Below, piece after piece: positions 18,658 to 27,307 of a stretch of DNA of 64,000 bases. A program made the position numbers and the translations under genes. This stretch comes from Leucobacter chromiiresistens (GTDB lineage Bacteria; Actinomycetota; Actinomycetes; Actinomycetales; Microbacteriaceae). The stretch's first letter is position 1. Every line of letters begins with the position of its first letter. The notes beneath the pieces are model-generated. The model saw only the letters and a program-made list of their open reading frames with translations, was not told the origin of the DNA and did no database searches. Location: NCBI RefSeq assembly GCF_900102345.1, contig NZ_FNKB01000001.1:248001-312000 (forward strand), in the 5' to 3' direction.

Positions 18658-19247
18658 CACGTCGCCGGTGTCATCGTGCACGTGGCGGCCCCGAGACCCA
18701 GCAGCGGCCAGTCTCCGACGACGGTTCGCGTCGGCGACGTCCATCCGCTGGGGTGCACGACCAGCACGGAGATGCTCCGCGACGCTCCGAGTGCGGCGTT
18801 CAGCAGCGCCCCGGTCAGCTCCGTCGTGAGCACGCCGTTCGATTGCGTGGTGCGCAGGCCGGTGCCGAGCAGCGTGTCGACCGCCGGTACGAGGCCGTTC
18901 GAACCGGTGTATCCGATTCGGGCGTCGGCGAGGGTGTACCCGGCGGGCAGACGCCATCGGATCGTCAGCGACGATTGCCCCAGGTTCAGCAACGAGCCGA
19001 CGATCCCGCACTCTCCGCCGTAGGGCGGGATCGGCACACTGATGGCCGTGAGGGTCGCGCGCCCGACCTCCCCGTCCGTCCAGAGCGCCTCGGTCTGCTG
19101 CGGGGGCTTCAGCTGCCCGGTCGCGATGATGCCGAGGGCGATGGCGGCGGCGCAGAGGCGGGTGCGGATCCGCCGCGGGCGCTCGGCCCCCTGCCGCGGG
19201 CGGTGGGCGGCGCCCCGCAGCCCGCGGTGCCGGATCACGCGGCGCAT
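18657..19247 (-). CDS. Probable SipW-exported protein, third in operon
   Basis: A 196-residue protein with a basic N-terminus rich in Arg, a hydrophobic stretch (LCAAAIALGIIATG) and then EALWTDGEVGRATLTAISV. This resembles the LAAWTDxE...F motif of the two other exported proteins in the operon. The rest is a beta-rich secreted domain with a Cys pair (GGECGIVG and ATCTM). The ATG at 19247 overlaps the signal peptidase stop (TGATG). It may be a surface or matrix protein processed by the neighbouring peptidase; function not known. Confidence 0.65.
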   Translation of the reverse strand: MRRVIRHRGLRGAAHRPRQGAERPRRIRTRLCAAAIALGIIATGQLKPPQQTEALWTDGEVGRATLTAISVPIPPYGGECGIVGSLLNLGQSSLTIRWRLPAGYTLADARIGYTGSNGLVPAVDTLLGTGLRTTQSNGVLTTELTGALLNAALGASRSISVLVVHPSGWTSPTRTVVGDWPLLGLGAATCTMTPAT

Positions 19248-20455
19248 CACGGCTGCGCCGCCGTCCGTCGCCCGCGCACCAGCGACGCGATGCCCGCTGC
19301 GGCGAGCCCCGCCGCGACGGCGATGACGCCGAGCGCCCAACCCGGACCGGCGCCCGTGGTCGGCAGCGGTGCGACCTCGCGCGGGCGCGTCGAGACGGCG
19401 TCGCCGCCGCCCGTCGCGTGCAGCGTGAGGGCGACCATGCCGGTCGCGGGCTCCGGGATCACGGCGGTGAGCAGCAGCCACCGCTCCTCCGACGGCCGCA
19501 GGGAGGTGAGCGGCGTCGCGGCCGCACCGACGGCGACGCGATCGCGCCCGTCGAGCACCTGCTCGTCGCCCGCGCACGCCGCCCCCTCCCAGGCGACGTC
19601 GCAGCTGCGCACGTCGAGCTCGAGCCCGAGGTCGCGCGACCCCGTGGCCTCGAGCAGCACCTCCACGAGCCCGGGTTCGGGGGCGTCGACCCGCACCCCG
19701 ACCTGCCAGGCGACCGGCACTCCCGGGCGCAGCGTGCGCATCGCGTCGTCGTCGCCGATCGACGTGAGCGTGATGTGCTCGCTCTCGATCACCACGGGGG
19801 CGGCCTGAGCGTGCGCGGCGGCTCCGGGGCCGGCGGCCGCCTCGGCGCCGCTCGGCGCCAGGGCCGACGCGGTGATGCCGCAGACGATCGCTCCGACGGC
19901 GACCGCCCCGGCGGGCGTGCGACCGCGCTCGCGAGACGACCGGGATCCGTGGCGCGGCCGCCGATCGCCGCCGCCCCGCGGCCAGAACGCCCAGGTGACG
20001 AGCGCGGACGCCGAGAGCGTGAGCGCTCCGAGCACCCACGGGTTCGAGAACCACACCACCGCCTTCGCGAGGTGGGGCACCGACAGCAGCACCTCGCGCG
20101 CACTCGTCACCGTGTACGGCATCGGGTCGTCGGCGGCGTTCGCATCGCCGCGCATCGTGATCGTGCGGCTCTCGCCCGCTCCGGCGACCGAGGTGACCCG
20201 GTGGGTCACGGGCAATTCGCCCGCGCGGTCGACGGTGAGCACGTCGCCGACCTCGATCTCGCTCGCGGGGATCTCGCGCACCGCGGCCAGCGAACCGGCG
20301 GGGATGGTGGGCGACATCGACCCGGTCTTGAACATGATCAGCGAGACGTTGCACAGCGCCGAGAGCACGACGAGCACGATGCACACGAGCCCTCCGAGCG
20401 CGGCGAGGTTCAGCAGCGCGCTGCCGACCGCCCGTGCCGCGTCGCCCCGCCTCAT
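19247..20455 (-). CDS. sipW: SipW-type signal peptidase I with LPXTG-like C-terminal tail
   Basis: A 402-residue protein. The N-terminal half is a signal peptidase: a membrane helix near residues 14-40, the catalytic Ser in TGSMSPT (about residue 46), and His rather than Lys at LPVTHRV (about 85), as in the ER/archaeal SipW type. A second helix (VLGALTLSASALVTWAFW) follows. The C-terminal half is an added extracellular domain ending in LPTTG (about 364-368), a hydrophobic helix and RGRR, the layout of a sortase sorting signal. ATG 20455 is favoured over an upstream ATG by its GAGGGGAAG site. Peptidases of this type do not usually carry such a tail. Confidence 0.83.
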   Translation of the reverse strand: MRRGDAARAVGSALLNLAALGGLVCIVLVVLSALCNVSLIMFKTGSMSPTIPAGSLAAVREIPASEIEVGDVLTVDRAGELPVTHRVTSVAGAGESRTITMRGDANAADDPMPYTVTSAREVLLSVPHLAKAVVWFSNPWVLGALTLSASALVTWAFWPRGGGDRRPRHGSRSSRERGRTPAGAVAVGAIVCGITASALAPSGAEAAAGPGAAAHAQAAPVVIESEHITLTSIGDDDAMRTLRPGVPVAWQVGVRVDAPEPGLVEVLLEATGSRDLGLELDVRSCDVAWEGAACAGDEQVLDGRDRVAVGAAATPLTSLRPSEERWLLLTAVIPEPATGMVALTLHATGGGDAVSTRPREVAPLPTTGAGPGWALGVIAVAAGLAAAGIASLVRGRRTAAQP

Positions 20456-20537
20456 CGCTTCCCCTCTCGCCCGTTCGTGCATCGGTCGTCGCTCGGGATC
20501 GCGCGCACGCCGCCCGGCGTCCCCGCTCCCGCGACGA

Positions 20538-21194
20538 TCACGACGTCGATGCGCCCGTCACCGTCCACGTCGCGGTCGTGTTCGTCCCCTGCGCGGCGTT
20601 GGAGGTGTCCGCGGGCAGGGTGACGGCGAAGCAGTACGCGACCGGCGACGCCCCACCGGCGGCGAGCGCGGTCGTGCTGCTCCCGGCCACCGTCAGGGCG
20701 CTCCCGTTCGGCACCACGATGCTCGTGGACGCTGCGAAGCTGGTCGCGTCGCAGGCCTGCCCCGACGGGATGACGCGCACCCCGTACGTCAGAAAGCCGG
20801 CGAGGCTCGTCGCCGAGCTGGTGGTCGTGGTCGCGGCGCTCAGCGCCGCCGTTCCGGTGACGTTCGTCGCATCGGTGGTCCGCACCAGGAACTTCGCGTA
20901 CGTGACCGTTCCCGGCGACATCGCGGCCGGCGTCACCGAGAAGCTGAGCGCCGCGGGCGCCGCCGCCGTGTTGTCGACGTAGCTCGCGCCGTTGTTCGCC
21001 GACCCCACGATGCCGAACGTGCTCGCCGTGAACGTCGCCCGCGCCGTCTCGGTGTCCGTCCACGCCGCGAGCGTCAGCGATCCGCCCACCCCGAGCACGA
21101 GCGCGCCCGCCAGCAGGGCCCGCGTCTTCGCGAACCGGCCTCCCGACCCCGTGCCGTGCCGCCGCGCGCGGCTCGGCCGGCCTCCCAGCTCCAC
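20538..21194 (-). CDS. SipW-cognate signal peptide protein B
   Basis: A 218-residue exported protein. After an Arg-rich start it has KTRALLAGALVLGVGGSLT followed by LAAWTDTE, the signature of SipW-dependent signal peptides. The mature part is Thr/Ser/Ala-rich and beta-like, with two Cys (QACDAT and AYCFAV), similar in build to TasA/CalY-like matrix proteins. The start is GTG at 21194, 7 bp after the stop of protein A. It probably forms a surface fibre or matrix component processed by the signal peptidase encoded next. Confidence 0.75.
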   Translation of the reverse strand: MELGGRPSRARRHGTGSGGRFAKTRALLAGALVLGVGGSLTLAAWTDTETARATFTASTFGIVGSANNGASYVDNTAAAPAALSFSVTPAAMSPGTVTYAKFLVRTTDATNVTGTAALSAATTTTSSATSLAGFLTYGVRVIPSGQACDATSFAASTSIVVPNGSALTVAGSSTTALAAGGASPVAYCFAVTLPADTSNAAQGTNTTATWTVTGASTS

Positions 21195-21201
21195 GGCGGG
21201 C

Positions 21202-21783
21202 CTACAGGGCGTCGCCCGAGACCGCCGCGAAGTTCCAGGTGATCCCGCCGGTGACGCCCTGCGCCAGGTCGTCGCCGGCGGTCACCCGGAAGCACACGTT
21301 CTGCACGTCGGCGAGGCTGTCGAGGGCGAAGGTCGCCGCGTTCTCGTCGGTGCCGGCCGCGTACGCCGCCTCCGAGCACCCGAGCGCCGTGGTGAAGACG
21401 TAGTCGGCGCTGACGCCCGTGAGCGCGGGGTCGACCGCCTGGGCGATCGTGACCTCGGCGTCGTACGTCGAGTCGCGTTCGAGCTGCACCGCGAACGGCG
21501 CGTAGACCACGTCGCCCGGTGCGAGGTTCTCGGCGGCCACCGTGAAGTCGAGGTCCGCGGCGTCGGCCTCCGCGGGATGATCGGCGAACGCAGTGCCGTC
21601 GGTCGACCCCTCGATGCCGAACGTGCCGCTGCCGAAGAGCCCGGTGGCCCACTCGTCGTCCGTCCAGGCCGCGAGCGTGATGGCGGCGCCGACGCCGAGC
21701 ACCAGCCCCCCGGCGAGCATCGCGCGCGCCTTCGTCCAGCCCTGCCGTGTGCTCGGTGCGGTTTCCGCGCGCTCGATCGTCAT
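21202..21783 (-). CDS. SipW-cognate signal peptide protein A
   Basis: A 193-residue exported protein with KARAMLAGGLVLGVGAAIT and then LAAWTDDEWATGLFGSGTFGIEGS, the SipW-dependent signal and early mature region. It is acidic (many Asp/Glu) and contains two Cys (GCSEAAY and NVCFRVT). The ATG at 21783 follows an AGGGGGG ribosome site. It is the first gene of a four-gene minus-strand operon ending at 18657. Confidence 0.77.
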   Translation of the reverse strand: MTIERAETAPSTRQGWTKARAMLAGGLVLGVGAAITLAAWTDDEWATGLFGSGTFGIEGSTDGTAFADHPAEADAADLDFTVAAENLAPGDVVYAPFAVQLERDSTYDAEVTIAQAVDPALTGVSADYVFTTALGCSEAAYAAGTDENAATFALDSLADVQNVCFRVTAGDDLAQGVTGGITWNFAAVSGDAL

Positions 21784-21899
21784 GTCGTCTACCCCCCTGT
21801 AGCGAGTTCGCCAATCTTCCTATGACGAATCTATGGTGACAGGGTACGTGAAAGACGAGCGTCACGATAGGGGCGGCCGCCCGGCGGCGACCGTTCCGC

Positions 21900-22553
21900 T
21901 CAGCGCCGCCGAACGACCACGACGGAATCGCTGAGCGGGTGCACCTCCCCGTCGGGCCCGCGCCCCGCGCGCTCGCGCACCTCGGCGACCTCCACGCTCC
22001 AGTCGGCATCGGGGAGCGCCAGCGCGCGCAACTCCGATTCGGGCGTCGGAAACTCCTCGCCGTGGTGCGACGACCACTGCGGGGCGGCGGCATGCGCGAT
22101 CAGCACCAGTCGCCCGCCCGGGCCGACGCGGTGCGCCGCAGCCCGGAGGATGCGCTCGCGCGGCAGCTCCACCGCGGACTGGAAGAAGCTCGCGGCGACC
22201 AGATCGTAGGGCGCTGCGTCGCCCTCGATCGCCGCGGGGTCATCGCTCCACACCGCGAGGTCGGCCGCGATGCACCGCGCACGCGCGAGACCGCGCTCGG
22301 CCGCGACCGCGTTGGCGCGCGCGACCGCGGTTTCGGAGAGGTCGATGCCGGTCGCATCCCACCCGCGCTCCGCGAGCCAGAGCACGTCGCCGCCCTCGCC
22401 GCTTCCGAGATCGAGCGCGCGGCCCGGAGCCCAGTGCTCGGCGACATCGGCGAGCGCCCGGTTGACCGCTCCCGACCAGACGCGGTGCGACGATCCGTAC
22501 CGCTGCTCCCAGAACACGACCGGGTCCGTCGACGCCTCGGGGTCCGCGTGCAT
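21900..22553 (-). CDS. SAM-dependent class I methyltransferase
   Basis: A 217-residue methyltransferase. Motif I is ALDLGSGEGGDVLWLAERGW at about residues 45-64, followed by TGIDLSETAVARA, and motif IV is near YDLVAASFF. FWEQRYGSSHRVWSG at the N-terminus resembles the TehB/thiopurine methyltransferase-like group. Its ATG at 22553 overlaps the stop of the flavoprotein gene upstream (TGATG), so the two are translated together. The substrate is unknown. Confidence 0.82.
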   Translation of the reverse strand: MHADPEASTDPVVFWEQRYGSSHRVWSGAVNRALADVAEHWAPGRALDLGSGEGGDVLWLAERGWDATGIDLSETAVARANAVAAERGLARARCIAADLAVWSDDPAAIEGDAAPYDLVAASFFQSAVELPRERILRAAAHRVGPGGRLVLIAHAAAPQWSSHHGEEFPTPESELRALALPDADWSVEVAEVRERAGRGPDGEVHPLSDSVVVVRRR

Positions 22554-23581
22554 CACGCCACCGCCCCGGCGAGCGCGTAATCCTCGTCGACGAGCGCGGC
22601 GTTGGCCGCTGCGCCGGCCATGTTGCCGGCACCCATCGCGAGCGGCACCGAAGCGGCGGGGCTGACCACGTTGCCCGCCGCCCAGATGCGCGGGTGGCTC
22701 GTGCACTGCATCGGGTCGACCGCGATGCAGGAGCCCATCGGGGTCTCGGTGCGCTGGAGCGGGATGCTCGAGAGGAAGGCGTCGTGCGGCACCATCGTGA
22801 AGCCGGTGAAGATCGCGTCGACGCCGTACTCGCGACCGTCGGCGGTGCGCACCCCGGTGACCTGCGCTCCCGAGCCCAGCACCTCGGCGACGGGCGCCAG
22901 CGCGAGACGCATGCCCCGCGCCAGCATCGCCCGCTCGGTCGCCGCATCGAGCGCACTCGCACCGTCGGGCCCGACCAGCCCCGCGGTGAACACCGTCACG
23001 TCGTCGCTCCACTGCCGCAGCAGCTTGGCCTGGTGCAGGCCGATCGGCGCGGTCGTGACGACGGCGATGCGCTGCCCGCGCACCTCCCACCCGTGGCAGT
23101 AGGGGCAGTGGAGCACGCTCTGCCCCCAGCGCTCCGCAAGCCCCGGGATCTCGGGGAGCACATCGGTCACGCCGGTGGCCACGATGAGCGCCCGGGTGCG
23201 GAGCACCGCTCCCGAGTCGAGTTCGATCGACACCGATCCGCCGGGGGCGAGGGGCGCTCCGGCCCGGGGCGAACCGGCATCGCCGTCGCCATCGCCGTCG
23301 CCATCACCGGCGCCGCCATCGGCGTCGCGCACCGAGCGCACGGTCGCCGAGCGGAACTCCACGCCATAGGCCTCGGCCTCGGCGCGGCCGCGGGTGAGCA
23401 GTTCGAGCGGCGGCGTGCCGTCGAGGCCGAGCACGTTGTGCATGTGCGCGGCGAAGCGGTTGCGCGGCTCGCCGCCGTCGAGCACGAGCGTGCGGCGCAG
23501 CGAGCGGCCGAGCGCCTGCGCGGCGCTGAGGCCCGCCGCTCCGCCGCCGATCACGATTGCATCCCAGGTGGTGTCTGTCAT
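22553..23581 (-). CDS. Thioredoxin reductase-like NAD(P)/FAD oxidoreductase
   Basis: A 342-residue flavoprotein. The FAD Rossmann motif is IGGGAAGLSAAQALGRS near the N-terminus, and the redox site is HCPYCHGWEVRG. GxGxxG for NAD(P) is weak (VVTTAPIGLHQA). This matches the group of short TrxR-like proteins that act with a methyltransferase and a cupin regulator, as here. A Gly-Asp repeat (GDGDGDGD) near residues 95-105, coded by a CCGTCGCCATCG-type DNA repeat at about 23279-23310, enlarges a loop. It is divergent from the XRE-cupin gene. Confidence 0.87.
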   Translation of the reverse strand: MTDTTWDAIVIGGGAAGLSAAQALGRSLRRTLVLDGGEPRNRFAAHMHNVLGLDGTPPLELLTRGRAEAEAYGVEFRSATVRSVRDADGGAGDGDGDGDGDAGSPRAGAPLAPGGSVSIELDSGAVLRTRALIVATGVTDVLPEIPGLAERWGQSVLHCPYCHGWEVRGQRIAVVTTAPIGLHQAKLLRQWSDDVTVFTAGLVGPDGASALDAATERAMLARGMRLALAPVAEVLGSGAQVTGVRTADGREYGVDAIFTGFTMVPHDAFLSSIPLQRTETPMGSCIAVDPMQCTSHPRIWAAGNVVSPAASVPLAMGAGNMAGAAANAALVDEDYALAGAVA

Positions 23582-23610
23582 GCGTCCAGTTTCGGGTCAG
23601 TATGCGATAC

Positions 23611-23629
23611 TTGCAATTCAGTTTGCAAA
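23611..23629. promoter_or_regulatory. Candidate operator between flavoprotein and XRE-cupin genes
   Basis: TTGCAA at 23611-23616 and TTTGCAAA at 23622-23629 are both self-palindromic and sit in an A/T-rich stretch within the 65-bp divergent gap. They are probably bound by the XRE-cupin regulator encoded at 23647. Confidence 0.5.
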
Positions 23630-23646
23630 AACAGCAAAGAGTGGTC

Positions 23647-24204
23647 ATGGACGAACTGCAGCGCCTCGGCCCCCGCCTCCGCGCCGCCCGCCAGGAGCGC
23701 GGGTGGACGCTCGACGAGCTCGCCGCACGCTCCGGCATGTCCCCGAGCACGCTCTCCCGCCTCGAATCGGGCAAGCGGCAGGCGAGCCTCGAACTCCTGC
23801 TGCCCGTCACGCGGCAGCTCGGCATCCGCGTCGACGACCTGCTCGATGCGCCGGATCGCGACCCCCGCGTGCACCGCACCGCGATCCGCCGCGACGGCAT
23901 GACCATCGCGCCGCTGACCCGGGAGGCCTCGGAGGTGCGCGCCTTCAAGATCACCTACCACCCCCGGCCACCAGAGGCCGCCGAGCGCGAGCTGCAGGTG
24001 CACGAGGGGCACGAGTGGCTCTACGTGCTCTCGGGCAGGCTGCACCTCGCCCTCGCCGACCGCGAGCACGTGCTCGGGCGGGGCGAGGCGGCGGAGTTCG
24101 ACACCTCCGTGCCGCACCGCATGCGGGCCGAGGGATCGACGCCCTGCGAGGTGATCAGCATCTTCAACACGGTGGGCGAGCGCCTGCACCTGCACAGCAC
24201 CTGA
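23647..24204 (+). CDS. XRE-family regulator with cupin domain
   Basis: A 185-residue regulator. The helix-turn-helix spans about residues 6-60 (RLRAARQERGWTLDELAARSGMSPSTLSRLESGKR). A cupin domain occupies residues of about 105-180, with HEGHEWLYVLSG and DTSVPHRM carrying likely ligands. Divergent orientation to the flavoprotein-methyltransferase pair, and the TTGCAA sites between, suggest local control. The ligand is unknown. Confidence 0.88.
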   Translation: MDELQRLGPRLRAARQERGWTLDELAARSGMSPSTLSRLESGKRQASLELLLPVTRQLGIRVDDLLDAPDRDPRVHRTAIRRDGMTIAPLTREASEVRAFKITYHPRPPEAAERELQVHEGHEWLYVLSGRLHLALADREHVLGRGEAAEFDTSVPHRMRAEGSTPCEVISIFNTVGERLHLHST

Positions 24205-24216
24205 TCGGCGGGGCGG

Positions 24217-24906
24217 TCAGCGAACCTGCGCGAGGAGGGCCCGGTGGAACGCGGGATCGCCGGTCAGCTCCGGGTGCACCGCGATCCCCGTGACCGCACC
24301 GAGGCGGGGCCGGGCACCTCGCGACACGCCCCCATCGTCGCCCGCATGCGCGAACGCGGGCGCCGATGTCGCACCGAGCGCGCGCCCGCCCGCCCGGCAG
24401 ATGGCGCGCGCGCCGGGCCCGACCGAGGCCACCTCGGGCGCGCGGATGACCGCCGCACGCACCCGGCCGTCGCGCTGGCCCACGACGTCCTCCGCATCGA
24501 CCGCGAGCTCGACCTCGCGCGAGGCCGTCTGCGGACCGATCGCGTTGCGCCGCACGGCGACATCGAGCACGCCGAGCGAGCGCTGCCCGGGAGCCGCATC
24601 CCGCACGTCCCGGGCGAGCAGCACCAGCCCGGCGCAGGTGCCCAGCACGGGGAGCCCCTCCGCGATCACCGCACGCAGGCCGTCCGCCAGATCGAAGAGC
24701 CGGAGCAGCCGATCCTGCGTGCTCGACTCGCCGCCGGGCAGCACGAGCGCATCGAGGCGCGGGCCGTCGGCCCCCGCGAAGTCGCGCTCGCGCCGCACGA
24801 GCACGACGCGCGCACCGAGCCGCTCGAGCATCCCGCCGTGCTCGGCCACGCCGCCCTGCAGCGCGAGCACGCCGACCACGGGCGCCGGGCGGGGGCGGGT
24901 CACCAT
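24217..24906 (-). CDS. pdxT: Pyridoxal 5'-phosphate synthase glutaminase subunit PdxT
   Basis: A 229-residue class I glutaminase that supplies ammonia to PdxS for direct PLP synthesis. [12 protein letters not shown] starts the protein, PGGESSTQ binds glutamine, the nucleophile Cys is in [11 protein letters not shown], and His/Glu are in [11 protein letters not shown]. It overlaps pdxS by 7 bp and probably shares its promoter. A long Ala/Arg/Gly stretch near residues 150-200 makes it a little longer than typical. Confidence 0.93.
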   Translation of the reverse strand: MVTRPRPAPVVGVLALQGGVAEHGGMLERLGARVVLVRRERDFAGADGPRLDALVLPGGESSTQDRLLRLFDLADGLRAVIAEGLPVLGTCAGLVLLARDVRDAAPGQRSLGVLDVAVRRNAIGPQTASREVELAVDAEDVVGQRDGRVRAAVIRAPEVASVGPGARAICRAGGRALGATSAPAFAHAGDDGGVSRGARPRLGAVTGIAVHPELTGDPAFHRALLAQVR

Positions 24907-25871
24907 CCCCGATCTGCCAGACGATGCGGTGCGGGCAGGTCGGCGACGTTGATGCCCACCATCGCCTCGCCGAGCCCGCGCGATGCATCGGCGATGGCGC
25001 CGGGATCGTCGAAGCGGGCGGTCGCCCGCACGATCGCCGCGGCGCGCCTCGCGGGGTCGCCCGACTTGAAGATGCCGGATCCGACGAACACCCCGTCGGC
25101 GCCGAGCTGCATCATCATCGCCGCGTCGGCGGGCGTCGCCACCCCGCCCGCCGTGAAGAGCACCACCGGCAGCCGTCCGCTCGCCGCCACTTCGGCGACG
25201 AGGTCGTAGGGGGCCGCGAGCTCCTTCGCGGCGACGAAGAGCTCGTCGGCCCCGAGCGCCGAGAGCCGGGCGATCTCGCCGCGGATCGTGCGGATGTGCT
25301 TCGTCGCCTCCGAGACGTCGCCGGTGCCGGCCTCGCCCTTGGAGCGGATCATCGCCGCTCCCTCCGCGATGCGCCGCAGGGCCTCGCCGAGGTTCGTCGC
25401 ACCGCACACGAACGGCACCGTGAACCCGCGCTTGTCGATGTGGTGCGCGTAGTCGGCGGGCGACAGCACCTCCGACTCGTCGATGTAGTCGACCTCGAGC
25501 GCTTCGAGCACCTGCGCCTCGACGAAGTGCCCGATGCGCGCCTTCGCCATCACCGGGATCGAGACGGTCGCCCGGATGGCGTCGATGAGGTCGGGATCGC
25601 TCATGCGCGCCACACCGCCCTGCGCGCGGATGTCGGCGGGAACGCGTTCGAGTGCCATCACGGCGACCGCGCCCGCGTCTTCGGCGATCCGCGCCTGCTC
25701 GGGGGTGACGACGTCCATGATGACGCCGCCCTTGAGCATGTCGGCGAGCCCCCGCTTGACGAGGGGCGAGCCGACGGTGGCGCCGGGCGCGGCGGGGGCG
25801 TCATGCTCGCCGGGGGCGTCGGGCACGGCGGGGGCATCGTGGTGGGCGGCGGAGGCAGTCTGTGCAGTCAT
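24900..25871 (-). CDS. pdxS: Pyridoxal 5'-phosphate synthase subunit PdxS
   Basis: About 323 residues, forming the barrel that condenses ribose-5-phosphate, glyceraldehyde-3-phosphate and ammonia. Key features are [16 protein letters not shown], the Lys in [20 protein letters not shown] and the second Lys/Gly loop [12 protein letters not shown]. The first 30 residues before [10 protein letters not shown] are an Ala/Pro/His-rich extension. I take the ATG at 25871; an in-frame ATG at 25880 is also possible. Confidence 0.93.
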   Translation of the reverse strand: MTAQTASAAHHDAPAVPDAPGEHDAPAAPGATVGSPLVKRGLADMLKGGVIMDVVTPEQARIAEDAGAVAVMALERVPADIRAQGGVARMSDPDLIDAIRATVSIPVMAKARIGHFVEAQVLEALEVDYIDESEVLSPADYAHHIDKRGFTVPFVCGATNLGEALRRIAEGAAMIRSKGEAGTGDVSEATKHIRTIRGEIARLSALGADELFVAAKELAAPYDLVAEVAASGRLPVVLFTAGGVATPADAAMMMQLGADGVFVGSGIFKSGDPARRAAAIVRATARFDDPGAIADASRGLGEAMVGINVADLPAPHRLADRGW

Positions 25872-25895
25872 GAGCACCACCCTGCCCGGCCCAGA

Positions 25896-25938
25896 TGGTC
25901 CACCTCAAGGTCCATGACTTGCGACTTGCGATGGACCA
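25896..25938. promoter_or_regulatory. TGGTCCA-type boxes upstream of pdxST
   Basis: TGGTCCA at 25896-25902 and AGGTCCA at 25908-25914 are direct repeats 12 bp apart. TGGACCA at 25932-25938 is the inverted form. MocR/PdxR regulators of pdxST usually bind direct and inverted repeats of such a box. No pdxR gene is next to the operon. Confidence 0.45.
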
Positions 25939-25952
25939 ATCCGATGACGCGG

Positions 25953-27287
25953 TCAGACGCTCGGCTCGCCGATCGAGAGCATCAGGCGGTTGGCCCAGTT
26001 GAAGAACGCTCCGGCCTGGATCGCGTCGAGCAGCTCGAGCTCGCCGAGCCCGACCGCGCGCAGCGCCGCGATCTCCTGCTGCCCGAAGCGGGGCGGGGTC
26101 GCCGTGAGCGCCACGGTCGCGTCGACGATCGCGTCGATCCTCGCCGAGATGCGAGCGCCCACCCCCTCGTCGAGCAGGCGCTGCACCTCACCGCGATCCG
26201 CGCCCTGCTCCGTGGCGAAGCGGGAGTGCACCGATGCGCAGAAGACGCACCCGTTGAGGCGCGACGCGGCGGCGGCCGCGAGTTCGCGCTCCGCCCGGGG
26301 CAGCCCGGCATCGGTGTTGAAGAAGATGTCGAGGTCGGTGAGCGTGCGCTCGCGCAGCGCCTCGGGGTCGCGTGCGAGCAGCCGGAAGTAGGGCATGTGC
26401 ACCCGGTCGCGCTGCACGAGCGCCTCGTAGTGGGCCTCGGTGAACTCGGCGACCGGCAGAGGCTCGATCCAGGGCTTCCAGCCGAGCACGTCCTGCGTGA
26501 ACCGCTGCGGCTCGTCGACGCGCGGCGCCGGCGGCAGCGACTCGGTCGCGATCGCGGGATCGCGCTCCGCCGTCGCGCCCGCTCGCTCGCGGGCCGCCAC
26601 CGCGACGTGCGCGGGCAACGACGCGAGCGCGTCGGAGTCGGCCGCCGCGGCGCCGCCGATGCTCTCGCGCAGCTCGCGCAGACCGTGCGCCACGCGCAGC
26701 TGGAAGGCGAGGAAGGAGACGAGCTGCGACAGGGTGACGATGCCCGTGCTGCTCCAGCCCGCGTCGAGCAGGCGGCCGAGCCGCTCCCGGTCGGCGTCGC
26801 GCGGGTGCAGCACCAGCATGTGCGCGTGCTCGAGCGCCGCCGCGAGCCGGTCGCCGAGCGCGTAGGCGGCCTCCACCGACTCCACCGCGTACTCGGGGCC
26901 GGCGACGCTCTCGGGCGCGTTCTCGGCCCGGAAGGATCCGTACGGGCCGCTGCCCGCCGCGCGCTCGGCCTCGGCGACGATGAGCGGTTCGAGCCCCGCC
27001 CCGTCGCCCGTCTCGCGCAGCAGCGCGCCGTAGAACGCGACCGCCTCGGGCTCCCGGTGGAGGCGCGCGACGAACAGGGCGACCGCCGCGCGCTCGGGCA
27101 GCGACACCTGGGAGGCGTCGACGGGCACGAAGAGCGCCTCGAAACTGCCCTGGGCGTGCTGGCGCGACTCGGGTCGGCGATCGCGCGCCTGATCGAGCGC
27201 GTCGCCCGGGGCGATGCCGGTGAGCGCGGCGATGACGTCGACGGGCGGCGCGACCGCGCCGGATTCGCGGGATGCGGGGGTGGTCAT
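25953..27287 (-). CDS. CMD / alkylhydroperoxidase-domain fusion protein
   Basis: A 444-residue protein that appears to join two carboxymuconolactone-decarboxylase-like units. The N-terminal part (residues about 1-215) resembles the CMD Avi_7170-type proteins. The C-terminal part is like the Avi_7169 peroxidase-related family and has the redox pair NGCVFCASVHSRF. These two families are known as separate genes linked to dipeptide-type importers of the KPN_01854 class, and the gene lies 20 bp after such an importer's ATPase here. Possible role: peroxide or organic hydroperoxide handling during use of the imported compound. Confidence 0.78.
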   Translation of the reverse strand: MTTPASRESGAVAPPVDVIAALTGIAPGDALDQARDRRPESRQHAQGSFEALFVPVDASQVSLPERAAVALFVARLHREPEAVAFYGALLRETGDGAGLEPLIVAEAERAAGSGPYGSFRAENAPESVAGPEYAVESVEAAYALGDRLAAALEHAHMLVLHPRDADRERLGRLLDAGWSSTGIVTLSQLVSFLAFQLRVAHGLRELRESIGGAAAADSDALASLPAHVAVAARERAGATAERDPAIATESLPPAPRVDEPQRFTQDVLGWKPWIEPLPVAEFTEAHYEALVQRDRVHMPYFRLLARDPEALRERTLTDLDIFFNTDAGLPRAERELAAAAASRLNGCVFCASVHSRFATEQGADRGEVQRLLDEGVGARISARIDAIVDATVALTATPPRFGQQEIAALRAVGLGELELLDAIQAGAFFNWANRLMLSIGEPSV

Positions 27288-27307
27288 GAGCGGGTGCTCC
27301 TTCTGCG

